From positions 18,268,502 through 18,332,501 of the forward strand of contig NC_089591.1 of assembly GCF_019320115.1 (NCBI RefSeq): a stretch of 64,000 nt of DNA. Direction: 5' to 3'. The notes under the pieces were generated by a model. It saw only the letters and a program-made list of their open reading frames with translations, ran no database searches and had not been told where the DNA came from. A program made the translations under genes and the position numbers. Positions within the stretch are counted from its first letter, which is position 1. Each line of letters starts with the position of its first letter. This DNA comes from Miscanthus floridulus (taxonomy: Eukaryota; Streptophyta; Magnoliopsida; Poales; Poaceae). Of the stretch, positions 38,109 through 49,021 are shown piece by piece.

Positions 38109-38116
38109 CATATAAG
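38109..38116 (+). promoter_or_regulatory. TATA box of the solo LTR
   Basis: CATATAAGCC lies in an otherwise GC-rich stretch and is followed within about 30 bases by a CGCACATTGCACCGCC leader. It is the best candidate for the LTR's own promoter. A transcript from here would run toward the inserted elements. Confidence 0.4.
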
Positions 38117-39966
38117 CCGAGCCGCACATTGCACCGCCTCCCTATCCCGCACCAACGCTGCATCCACATCGCCCGAGCGCCCGCTAGCCGCCGAAGGGGA
38201 TCGCGTCCGCCGTCTGCCGCCGCGTGAAGCTTGATGCCGCCGAAGCTACCTCGGTCCTCTCCACGCCACCATGGACCCGCACTCCTCCGCGGGAAGCAAT
38301 TAGGTGAGCTCGCCGTTCTCTTCTCCACCTCCCAAATCCTTTTGTTGAAGCAACCGACGCCAGAATCACTGTTTCCGCGTGAAGCTCTATCGTCGGCAAT
38401 GGCCACCACCGTCGCCGTCTTCTCTTTTCGGCGGCCATCTCTCTCTCTCCCCCTGCCAATCCAATCTGAGCCGCTCCTCTCTAATCTAACGGTCCAGATC
38501 TCCTCATACCCCTTCGCTGCTAGATTTGTAAAAGAGCCCTTACAAATACTTCAGACTTAACCCGCAATCCAAAACGTCTTTCCCGATTCCATTATCTTCT
38601 TTTGGAAGCGTACTTTGTTTCGGTTTAGATCTAAAATACGTTTTCAATTATTTACAGATTTGCCACTGATTTTGTTATAGCCATAACTTCTTCGTTTTAA
38701 CTCCGATTTGACCCGTTCAACTTGTGTTAGGTTCGTAATTTCATAATCTACATGTTCATACTACTGTTAAGTATGTTTTGAACTTTAAAATTCAAGGTTA
38801 GATTTAATATATTATATTATTAAAGGAAATCTTATTTATTTCATATCTTCTACGTTTTAACTCCGTTTTGACCCATTCAAGTTGCGTTAGATTCATAGCG
38901 ATAAGATCTACGCATTAGTAACAATGCTTATCATATTACTATTTCTAGAATTTCATGGTTTAAATTATATCTTGATTAATAATTATGCAACTGGATTTTA
39001 TAAATAAAATATGACTTTGTTTTATTTTAGTTTTATAATTCAAATCTAAATTTGACTTAATTCAAATTATATAAGCTTCTATACAGTTAAAATAAATTAA
39101 GTCTATAGTTTTCTTTTTCCGCGTATAAAGTAAATCTATCGGTAGAAGTATCTTTTTAACCGTAGCTTCGATTAGCGTGGTCTCGCAGTCTGTGTATTCG
39201 TAGTGAGACATAGATTCCGTTTTATAAACTTTTCATCTTGATTTTATGTTTGGTGTACTGTTCTAATTTAGATCTATTATTTGCTTCGTGTATGATTACA
39301 TGGATGCTTGTGTGGTGCTTTATGATCTTGTCCAGTCGGTGAGTCATACGTGGTGAATCAAGAAGCAGATCTTTGAAGTTTTGGACTTGAAGAAGGATCT
39401 AAGTTTAAGGCAAGTATAGTATGTGATCTTCCTTGTTGTCCTATACACCTTTAATCATTTAATTCATATTGCATGTGTCTACCTTGACTACCGCTAAGGA
39501 TTTCCTAGTACTTTGTTACCTTGTACCTTGATACCTTTGGGTTATTGCAGTGGGTAGTATGATGCTAATGCTCAACTAGAATCATGATCTTATAACTTGA
39601 CTAATGTAATATGCAATAAACATTAAAAGATGCTTTTTAGCAATATAAACAAGAGGGCTAGAGCATTAGGACTATTTATGGTGCTTAGATTCATCTCTCT
39701 AAGGACTTATCTGTAAGTGATTATCCAGGACTTACAATACAGCTGTGAGGGCTATATGACTCTGGCTTTAGCTCAGTATGAGGACCTTTTTCTAGCTTGT
39801 TAGAGGTTACCTTTATGGCGTAAGAGGGGCTCCGGTTTGTATGATCTCGGCCTGCCAAGAAGGTGCACTTTGGTTTCTTTGTATTTTGTTAGTCACTCCT
39901 TGGAGGGGGATTCATGCTTACTGATGGGGAAACCTTAGTGGCCCTAACTTATTAGATGAACCTTTG

Positions 39967-40443
39967 TGTGAGGGGTACGACCCTAGATACCCACGGCAGA
40001 CCACATGGGCTATGTCCCTAGGGGTGGCCTAGCCCACAAGACGAAGCTCTTGCGGGGCACGACTCTGCTCAGCGCCTCTCACAAGACATCGGGGGGATAT
40101 CCTGAAGATACTACGAGATCTGTTAGGATATATATGATCCGAAGTTTCCTGTAATCATTTATTACTTTCCTGTTATCTCTTAGATCTAACCGACTTATAA
40201 CCCTGCTCCCTAGGACTATATAAGGCAGGCAGGGACCCCAACCAAACACACCAAATATCATACGATAGCTAATATAAACCAACAGACCATAGGAGTAAGG
40301 TATTACATCATACTGATAGCCTAAATATGTCTAACTCGTGTGTCTCTGTTGCCTTCTTGTTCTTGATCTCATGCTCCTCTGCTGATCAATCTACCTTCGT
40401 GGGATATCCCTTGAAGGACTAGCTGACGATATTCTGTCGAACA
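39967..40443 (+). mobile_element. 5' LTR of the non-autonomous element
   Basis: It starts TGTGAGGGGTACGACC and ends TTCTGTCGAACA. A TATA box, GGACTATATAAGGC, is at 40213-40226. The length is 477 bp. Confidence 0.85.
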
Positions 40444-40463
40444 TTTGGCGTGCCAGGTAGAGG
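40444..40463 (+). other. Primer-binding region of the non-autonomous element
   Basis: TTTGGCGTGCCAGGTAGAGG follows the LTR end directly. This phrase is common after Gypsy LTRs in grasses. I do not assign the tRNA with confidence. Confidence 0.55.
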
Positions 40464-40573
40464 CTGTGCGTGCTGTTTTCCTTGTCGAACAAGATGGTTT
40501 TTTCCATAGACTCTTCGTCCCTCCCACAGCCTAGGCCAGATCTTCACGGTCGAATCGATCTCGTGGATCATCA

Positions 40574-40834
40574 ATGCTGATGGAGTCGGAGAGCTCCTCG
40601 AGCCGGTGTAGATCGATTCTACGCCGATCACCCCCTGCACCTACGACTGCAGATCCGATCTCGGAACCACTTCTGAGGTCGCCTTCGTCAACAACCCACT
40701 GCCTGCTTCCTCGCTACCAGAGGAGGCAGATCAACAGTAATGATCTGATCGCATCTATCGATCAGGTTGGTCACAAGCTCGCCGATTGCCTCTCCATCGC
40801 CGAGTCGACTCTAGACACCCTTGTTCAGCACTGA
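40574..40834 (+). CDS. Short gag-like leader ORF, non-autonomous element
   Basis: This is an 86-residue frame starting at an ATG 130 bases after the primer site. It has a serine/arginine-rich start (ESSSSRCRSILRRSPP) and a C-terminal half with IASIDQVGHKLADCLSIAES. No domain can be named. Position and composition suggest the remnant N-terminus of a Gypsy gag. It is not in the same frame as any longer ORF, and no zinc knuckle follows. It may not be translated. Confidence 0.3.
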   Translation: MLMESESSSSRCRSILRRSPPAPTTADPISEPLLRSPSSTTHCLLPRYQRRQINSNDLIASIDQVGHKLADCLSIAESTLDTLVQH

Positions 40835-41712
40835 CCTCCCACCAATCTAGATCTCCCTAAGCCTGCTCGGAAGACTCTGGGAGTTGTAGCTCTATACTTC
40901 AGGTTCACCAACGCCGCCACCGCTTATCAACATGCCCACAGGGGTAGATTCGCCGACCAAGTTAAAGACGTCCATCCTCTCGTTGACCAGATAATGCCAT
41001 ACGTCGCTGACCAGACTTTTTGCTTAAAGTTGAGTCATGCTTTAATATTCTTTTAAATATTCTTCAATCTTCATTAATCGCTATAATGTTTCTTCGAGCT
41101 GTTTTCTCCATATTTGCTCTCCAAATGATTTTTCAAACCCCTGAACAGTCATGTTGATGCTCGGATGCCTCTAGAGACGGCCCTGTCTCTGGCTCCTCCC
41201 TACACGTGCTACGGGCTCCACTGCTCTGCGTTATGGGTGGTCGGCAGCGGCTCCTTGGTCACGCCTGTTCCTCCTACACGTGCACGGGCTCCGCGCTCGA
41301 CATTATGGACTATGGGCTAGCTAGGGCTAGAGACTTAGCTACACACTAATTGTTCGAGTGGTTTATATTAAATATAAATATATCTTCATGCTAACTGATC
41401 GCCAAGCTATATACACTATTTTTCTCCGAAGTTCATATATTTTTACATCATGTACTACCCGTTCTACATGTTTGTATTGCAGGATCTTCGTCAAGGTGGT
41501 CAGATCACCTGGTGCTCGGACTTCTCCACCGATCAACTGGTCAGACCGCTAGGTTCATGGACTTCATCGCCGACCAATTGATTGGACTGTTTGCTGGTCG
41601 CTTCTATTCAATGCTCACTTCATCATTGACCAGTTGACCAAACTATTCGTCGCTCGTGCTTCATCGCCAGCTACGTCGGTTACTCCTTGGCCCTCGGATT
41701 CTTCGTGCTCGA

Positions 41713-44350
41713 GGACTAAGTGGGCACACTTCACGGCACAGACATCGCCAGCTACGTCGGTGCTCGGATATCGCCAGCTACGCCGGAGACTCCTTGGTGC
41801 TTGGTCATCGCTAGCGACACCAGGACTCCTCGCTCCTCGATGCTCTGACATCGCCAGCGATGCTGAGGACTCCTCGCTTCTCTGTGCTCGGTCATTGCCA
41901 GCTACGCCAAGGACTACTTGCTCCTCGGTGCTCGGTCATTGCCAGCAACGCCGGGGACTCCTCACTCCTCGATGCTCGGTCATCGCCAGTGACACTAGGG
42001 ACTCCTCGCTCCTCGGTGGTCGGACATTGCTAGCGATGCCAGGGACTCCTCGCTCCTCGGTGCTCAGTCATCGCCAGCAACACCAGGGACTCCTCGCTCC
42101 TTGGTGCTCGGTCATCGCTAGTGACGCTGGGGACTCCTCGCTCCTCGGTGCTTGGTCATCGCCAGCGACGCCGGGGACTCCTCGCTCCTTGGTGCTTGGT
42201 CATCGCCAGCGACGCCGGGGACTCCTCGCTCCTTGGTGCTTGATCATCACCAGCGATGTTAGGGACTCCTCGCTCCTCGGTGCTCGGACATCGCCAGCAA
42301 CGCCGGGGACTCCTCGCTCCTTGGTGCTTGGACATTGCCAGTGATGCTAGGGACTCCTCGCTCCTCGGTGCTCGATCATCGCCAGTGACATCGGGGACTC
42401 CTCGCTCCTGGGTGCTCGGACATCACCAGTGACGCTGAGGACTCCTTGCTCCTCGGTGCTCGGTCATCGCTAGCGACGTCGGGGACTCCTCGCTCCTCGA
42501 TGTTAGGTCATCGCCAGCGACATCGGGGACTCCTCGCTCCTCGGTGCTCGGTCATCGCCAGCGACGCCGAGGACTCCTCGCTCCTCGGTGCTCAGCCATC
42601 ACCAGCGACGCCGGGGACTCCTCGGTGCTCGGTCATCGCCTGTGATGTCGGGGACTCCTTGCTCCTCAGTGTTCGGACATCACCAGTGACGCTGGGGACT
42701 CCTCGCTCCTTAATGCTCGATTATCACCAGCGATGTTGGGGACTCCTTGCTCCTCGATGTTTAGACATCGCCAGCGACGTCAGGGACTCCTCGCTCCTCG
42801 GTGCTCAGTCATCGCCAGCGACGCTGGGGACTCCTCGGTCCTCGGTGCTCGGTCATCGCCAGCGACACCGGGGACTCCTCGTTCCTCGGTGCTCAGTCAT
42901 CGCCAGCAACGCCGGGGACTCCTCGCTCCTCGGTGCTTAGTCATCGCCAGCGACGCCGGGGACTCCTCGCTCCTCGGTGCTCAGTCATCGCTAGCTACAC
43001 CGGGGGACTCCTTGCTCCTTGGTGCTCGGACATTGCCAGCGACGCCGGGGACTCCTCGCTCCTTGGTGCTCGATCATCGCCAGCGACGTCGGGGACTCCT
43101 CGCTCCTCGGTGCTCGGACATCGCCAGTGTTGTTGGGACTCCTTGCTCCTCGGTGCTCGGTCATCGCCAGTGACGCCGGGGACTCCTCGGTGCTCGGTCA
43201 TCCCCAGCGACATCGGGGACTTCTCGCTCCTCGGTGTTCGGTCATCGCCAGCGACGCTGGGGACTCCTTGCTCTTTGGTGCTCAAACATCGCCAGCTACG
43301 TCGGGGACTCCTCGCTCCTCGGTGCTCGGTCATCGCCAGCTACGCCGGGGACTCCTCGCTCCTCGGTGCTCAGTCATCGCCAGCGACGCCGGGGACTCCT
43401 CGCTCCTCGGTGCTCGGACATCGCCGCCTACGCCGAAGACTCCTTGCTCCTCGGTGCTCGAACATCGCCCGCTTCGCCGAGGACTCCTCGGTGCTCGGTC
43501 ATCGCGGGCGACGCTGGGGACTCCTCAGTGCTCGGATCTTGCTGCATCTCGTCGGTGTGCTATGAAGCTGCTCTATGCTGTTTGGATTAGGGTGCTGATC
43601 TTGGGCAGCACGTCTAGGGTCTTGATACGCGCATGTCAGACAACATCGGCAAGCTTTCAGACTTCTTTGACCCTGCTACAAGATTCATTCTTCATCTTCT
43701 AGTAGGCTCGGGGACTAAGTGGGCACACTTCACCTTGCGGTGAATGTGCTTGTTCTCATCTCGAGGCTACGCCCGGGGACTGGTTGCCTGCTCGGCTGGT
43801 CTTAACGTGGGCTTTTGCGCAAATGCAGCCCACATAGCCCATTTAACACCGTCGTCAGTTGCTACTCACCGAATAATTACCGACTCCTTCGCCATTTATT
43901 GAGGCTCAGTAACCGACACTATACAGCCATTACTTTGGTTTTTTCTCCATGGTTTGATTTCTCCGATACCTTCGCTTGTAGCTCTGGGACTAGCTGCCTG
44001 CTCGATTGGACTTTGGTTGTTTTTCTGTTTCTAACCCTGGCACCACGTGACTACGTCACCTATTGTTAGGCTCGAGGACTAAATGGGCACACTTCACCTT
44101 GCAGTGAATGTGCTTTGTCTCTTCTTGGGCCATGCCCAGGGACTGGCTGTCTGCTCGGCTGGTTTTCTACTATTCTTCTATTTTCTGACCCTGGCACCAT
44201 ATGATTACATCATCTACTGTCAGGCTTAGAGACTAAGTGGGCACACTTCACCTTGCGGTGACTGTGTGAGATTTTTTCTTGAAGACTACATGACTATGGA
44301 AGAAGATTGACTCCTACTTCCATGGTCGGACTCTAAGTGGGCACACTTGG
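41713..44350 (+). repeat. Dispersed motif GGACTAAGTGGGCACACTTC, five copies
   Basis: Copies lie at 41713, 43712, 44076, 44231 and 44328 (the last two shorter). The three central copies continue ACCTTGCGGTGA(A/C)TGTG. The second and third are followed by a GGGACTGG(T/C)TG-(C/T)CTGCTCGGCTGGT phrase. The copies surround the 44-bp array and crowd toward the 3' LTR. Confidence 0.75.
41743..43545 (+). repeat. Tandem array, about 44-bp unit, about 40 copies
   Basis: The unit reads roughly GGGGACTCCTCGCTCCTCGG then TGCTCGGTCATCGCCAGCGACGCC. Copies vary by a few bases and some are shortened. Because 44 is not a multiple of 3 and few copies contain stops, long open frames run through it in several phases; none encodes a recognisable protein. 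The array fills nearly half of the internal region. Such arrays are known in non-autonomous plant LTR elements, where their role is unclear. Confidence 0.9.
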
Positions 44351-44770
44351 TCCACTACGAAGATATTTTCGATTCTGGACTTAAACTCCTTACACCCTTA
44401 TGGCAAGTCGTACTTGGGTCACACTGCTCGGCGACGGTTCATACGGCGCAGCGATAGGTCATGCTGCTCGGCAACGGTTCACGCTGCTCGGCTTTATTCG
44501 CACCTGCTCGGACGAGCTCAAGACGTCGTGGCATAATGAGTACAAGGCGCTCTGGAACTAGCTGTGGGGGGTACAACCTCAGATACCCATGGCAGACCAC
44601 ATGGGCTACGCCCCCAGGGGTGGCCCAGCCCACAAGACGAAGCCTTGTGGGCACGACTCTGCTCGGCGCCTCTTGCAAGACACCGGGGGGATATCCTGAA
44701 GATACTACGAGATCTGTTAGGATATGTATGATCTTAAGTTTTCTGTAATCAGATATTACTTTCCGGTTAT

Positions 44771-46395
44771 TGAAAGTGCATTTGCCCCCTATGTGGGTTT
44801 TGGTGTATTGATGACATCCAAATTAGGGACTAATGTGATCTTAATGAGATATGTTACAGCTATTAGTCCCGTGAAAGAATCAAAGAGTTGATAAAGATGT
44901 AATGGTATCCCTCAATTATTCAAGTTGCAAAGGCGGACGAACTCAAAACGATCTTCAAAGGTTTTAATTTTAAGTTTGAGTTTAGGATCCGCCGCACTAT
45001 TAAGAGGGATGCAAATTTAATTGGTCTGAGGAAGATAGAGTGCTCAAGCATTTAAATAAAATCAAAATTGTGTCACTCTAGCACTTCACGAGCACATAGA
45101 ATAATTTTCTGTGACTTTCAGTGTCGGAAGTCCCGACGTAAGTCGGAACTCCCGACAGTCGGAAGTCCCGACCTAAGCCAGGGGTCCCGGCACCTGTGTT
45201 TCTGACTGCTCGCTGTCTGTGCACGTCGGAAGTCCCGACGTTCGCCGGGAGTTCCGACCATCGGAAGTCCCGACGTTCGCCGGGAGTTCCGACACTGACC
45301 TGACCCAAGCCGGGAGTCCCGGCCTCAGCAGTGCTGGCTGTTTGATTAACTGTGCACGTCGGAAGTCCCGACGATCGTCGGGAGTTCCGACCGTCGGAAG
45401 TCCCGACGTTTGCCGGGAGTTCCGACACTGACTTTCACCCGTGGACTTCTGACCCTTTGGGAACAGTATTTTATGCTAACGTCGGAAGTCCCGGGATCTG
45501 CGTCGGGACTCCCGACGTAGATCTGAACGGTTGGATTTTCACTTGGAGTATAAATACTCCTCTCTTCACTTCTAACCGTTACGGACTCACTTACAGCGAC
45601 CCACTTCATGCTCAACAGCTCCAAGCAACTGAAAGCGCCCCTCTCCTTCCCCCTTTGCTCCAATCTTCGATTCCCTTAGGGTTTGATTGAAAGGAGAGTG
45701 GATTAAGTGAGAGCATCACTTTGGAAAGCTTGAGCACTTGATTTCTTCGTCAAGCCGGTTGATTTTGCGTCTATTACTCTTGGGGTTTTACCCCTAGCCG
45801 GCTAGGCGTCGCCCAAGAGCTTCCATCTTGTGGAAGAGCCTCGGGAAGTTTGTATTACCCCTCGATTTCTTAGTGGAAAGCTCAAGTGACCTTTGTGGTC
45901 GCTTAGAGAGAGGCAAGGAGGTGGAAAAGACTCCGACCTTTGTGGTCACCTCAACAACGAGGACGTAGGAGCTCCTTAGTGGGGTTCCAAACCTCGGGAT
46001 AAATCTTTGTGTCCCGTGTGCTTGTTGTTGTGATTGCTAGATATTACTTGTATGTGTTTGTCTCTCTCTCTCCCAAATTTCCATTTTAGGGTTTGGACTC
46101 GATCTACGGTTTGGAGGCATTACGGTGTCAAGGGAGTGACCCAACATCTTCACCAAACCACTAGGAAGTGAGGTTGTAAGTTCATTTATCCGCAAAGTTA
46201 AATTTGGCACTGCTTTTGTAGTTCACGTAGGCGTCGGAACTGCTGAGGTTTGCGCTGGAACTTCTGACAACGTCGGGAGTTCCGACCCAAACGTCGGGAC
46301 TTCCGACAGTGACTGACAGAATTGAACTTAGCCTTTGCAGTAAATTTTTAGATACACCTATTCACCCCCCCTCTAGGCATTGTTAGATCCTTTCA
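44771..46395 (+). mobile_element. Sirevirus 5' LTR
   Basis: The LTR is 1625 bp with a TATAAATA box at 45549-45556, so about 780 bp of U3 precede it. Clusters of GTCGGAAGTCCCGAC-type palindromes occupy 45119-45517 upstream of the TATA box and again 46229-46313 near the end. The LTR closes with the pyrimidine stretch CACCCCCCCTCTAGG and CCTTTCA. Confidence 0.9.
45119..45517 (+). promoter_or_regulatory. Cluster of palindromic GTCGGRRSTYCCGAC motifs in U3
   Basis: More than ten copies of a 15-base imperfect palindrome appear in both polarities (GTCGGAAGTCCCGAC and GTCGGGAGTTCCGAC). They come as pairs with 5-6 bases between, for example at 45123, 45139, 45157, 45227, 45243, 45260 and 45277. Arrays of conserved palindromes in LTRs are a described Sirevirus trait; binding proteins are not established. 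The cluster lies just upstream of the TATA box, as enhancers would. Confidence 0.75.
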
Positions 46396-46397
46396 AT

Positions 46398-46409
46398 TGG
46401 TATCAGAGC
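46398..46409 (+). other. Met-tRNA primer-binding site of the Sirevirus
   Basis: TGGTATCAGAGC is an exact match to the plant initiator-Met primer site, two bases after the LTR end. Confidence 0.92.
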
Positions 46410-46448
46410 AAGGTCTTCTCTTTGCGCTTCACCGCGTGAGAAGAAACA

Positions 46449-49008
46449 ATGTCGGAGTCCGATAAGATGCAAGCCATTGCCATCGAAATGGCCAAGAAAA
46501 TAGCTGAAGAGTTGATGAGTACTCAAGCCAAGATCTTTCAAGATGAAATGAAAAAGGTGCAAGATGAGATGAGCAAAATGAAGGAAGAATTGAGCAAGAA
46601 AGTAGAAGATGCAATAAGTGGCAAGAATGATACTCGTGACAAGAATGAAGCAAACAAAGATGCCGCTAGTGATATTGGAGCCGGATGAGCATGCTCATGG
46701 AAAAGGAGTTTATTCAAACATGAGTTTTGACTATGGACAACTCATGAAGGGCTCAACACTACATACACCGTCCGTCAACATTGGCAAGCCACCTCACTTT
46801 GATGGAACAAGATACACCGATTGGTCATACAAGATGAAGATGCATCTCATTGCCGCAAGACTTTGGGAAGTTGTGGATGTTGGTGTGATGATTCCTACCG
46901 ATGAAGATAGAGAGATAACTCCGGAAGAAGTGCACAACCTCCATCAAAATGCACAAGCCGTAGCATTGCTTGTGTCAAGCCTAGCTCCGGATGAGTTTAG
47001 AAAAGTGAATGGAATGGAAAGTGCTAAACAAATTTGGGATACTTTGAAAGTATCATTTGAAGGAGATAAAAGTGTGAGAAAAGGCAACATAGAGTTACTT
47101 CATGGTGAATTGGAAAGATTTGTATTCTTGCAAAATGAAACAACACAATCTATGTTTGATAGGCTCATGGCATTGGTCAACCGCATAAGAGCTCTTGGAA
47201 GCACCGAATGGGATGACAACAAAGTTGCTAGAAAGATGTTGAGAACCTATAGAGCCAAGAATAACATGCTAGCATCCGTGATCATGGAAAGGCCCGGTTA
47301 TGATGAGATGACACCTCAAGAAGTCCTTTCAAAGCTCAAGCATCATGAGTGTCTAGATGAAGATGCAATCAATGCTCACAATCAAAATCCTAATGCAATG
47401 GGATTCAACAAAAGTGCCGCCCTTAAAGCAACTCAACAACATGAAGTTCAATGTTCAAGTCAAGAAAAGAAGAAGAAAGTGAAGGATGATTCCTCAAGTG
47501 GAGAAGAAGATTCCGATGCGGAGGTTGCATTTGTGATTAGAAATCTTAGAAAGTTTATGAAGAAGAAAAGCAACCGCAAGACCTATGGTGATGGAAAGAG
47601 AAGGTTCAAAAAGAGATTTTGCTATGGATGTGGTCAAACCGGTCACTTCATAGCCGATTGTCCTAATGAGAAAAAGAAGCACAAGTATGACAAGGATGAA
47701 GACAAGAAGAACAAAGGCAAGAAGAGAGGTGAAGCTCATCTTGGGGAAGAATGGGAGTCAAGTGATAGTAACTCAAGTGATGATGAGAAGAAGAAGAAGG
47801 GAACCGCAAACATCGCCATCCACCACTCTTCTTCACCGACCATGATCTTCCCCGACTCAACTTCACCACCAAAACTCTTCCCCAACCTATCTTCACCACC
47901 GAGGCTCTTCTCCAACCTCATCGACGACGACTACTACACCCCAACTTGTCTCATGGCAAAAGGGGAGAAGGTACATACTACACCCGTTTCCTCTAGTGAT
48001 GATGATGATAGTTGTGATGAGAACATAGAAGAAATTGAAGCAACTATGATAAAGAAATTTGGTAAAAAGGCCTTCACTAAAATAAAAATACTAATGAAGA
48101 AATTAGAGAAGAGGGATAGATGCTTAGAGATGCAAGGAGACATAATCACAAAAGAAAGAGAGAAAAATCTTGCTCTTGAAGCATCTATCGCCGAGGAAAA
48201 GATGAAGGTTGAAAAGTTAACCGTTGAATTATCTTTAGCCAATAACTCATTTGGGAAATTGACTAAAGAACATTCTTCGATTAATGATCAAGTAGCTAGC
48301 CTAAAAAATGAAAAGAGTATAGCTCAAGAAAGCCTCACAAGCTTGGAAGAAAAATATCGAAATCTTGAGCTAAACTATAGTACTCTTTGGGCTAGCACTT
48401 CAACTTCTCCTAAGGCAACCAAAGACTCTAATGTCTCCACTAGTGATGGTTGTAAAAGATGCTATAAAATTGATGTGAATGCATATACAACTAACCTTGT
48501 TGAGATAGAGAAGAAAGACAAGGAGATTCATAGGTTGAAGATAATATTGAAGAATGGGTGCAAGTGTCAAGAGCAATCCAACAAGACAATATACAAGTCA
48601 TCAAGGCACCCATCAATTAAGGAAGGCATTGGCTACAATAGGTATGATGGAAAGGCCAATGGAAGGAACATGATAAATGGTGTGCCTTGTGTGAAGTTCA
48701 ACAAGGGCGTTGCTCTTGATGAGCTAATAAGCAAGGCCAACAACAAGATCTACATCCCAAAGATACAACCTACAAGCAACAAGACAATTAAGACGAAGCA
48801 ATCCGATGTCCCCAAGCCACAAGCACCACTTCCACGGTGCTATGCTAGTGACTACATGTGTTGTTGGGGCAAGGATGGCAAAATTGTGGTTAAATATGTT
48901 GGTGCCCAAAAGAGAAAGGAAATAATGAGGAGTGTTTGGGTGCCCAAGTTTTATGTGACTAACCCTCTAGGACCCAAATCACTTTGGGTACCTAAAACAA
49001 AAGCCTAA
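46449..49008 (+). pseudogene. gag: Sirevirus gag, one frame break near its start
   Basis: The N-terminal frame (46449-46688) encodes a Lys/Glu-rich helix likely to form a coiled coil (KMKEELSKKVEDAIS). The main frame continues to 49008, offset by one base, with the switch at about 46680. The core contains FDGTRYTDWSYKMKMHL (about 46798) and the UBN2-type region QIWDTLKVSFEGD. A CCHC zinc knuckle, CYGCGQTGHFIADC (about 47620-47661), follows. Downstream come an acidic/Lys-rich tract, a second long coiled coil (about 48040-48400) and a basic tail. The unusually long C-terminal extension after the zinc knuckle is typical of Sireviruses. The break may be a real mutation, a sequencing error or a recoding site. 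gag stops TAA just before pol in another frame. Confidence 0.85.
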
Positions 49009-49021
49009 TTTGTCTTTGTAG

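Noticed and set aside
37639..38560. GC-rich frames in the solo LTR
   Set aside because: They are opposite-strand overlapping frames of biased composition, not preserved in the inverted LTR copy.
41634..43702. Long open frames (up to 254 codons) over the tandem array
   Set aside because: They follow from a stop-poor 44-bp repeat read in different phases. The predicted proteins are the same repeat shifted, with no domain.
45119..45517. CRISPR-like array
   Set aside because: Spacers are 5-6 bases and not unique, the unit is palindromic in both polarities, and the setting is a plant LTR.
45078..45690. Frames over the Sirevirus LTR palindromes, both strands
   Set aside because: They are the palindromic motif translated (repeats such as VGTSD/GSPDV) in non-coding LTR sequence, and recur identically in the 3' LTR.
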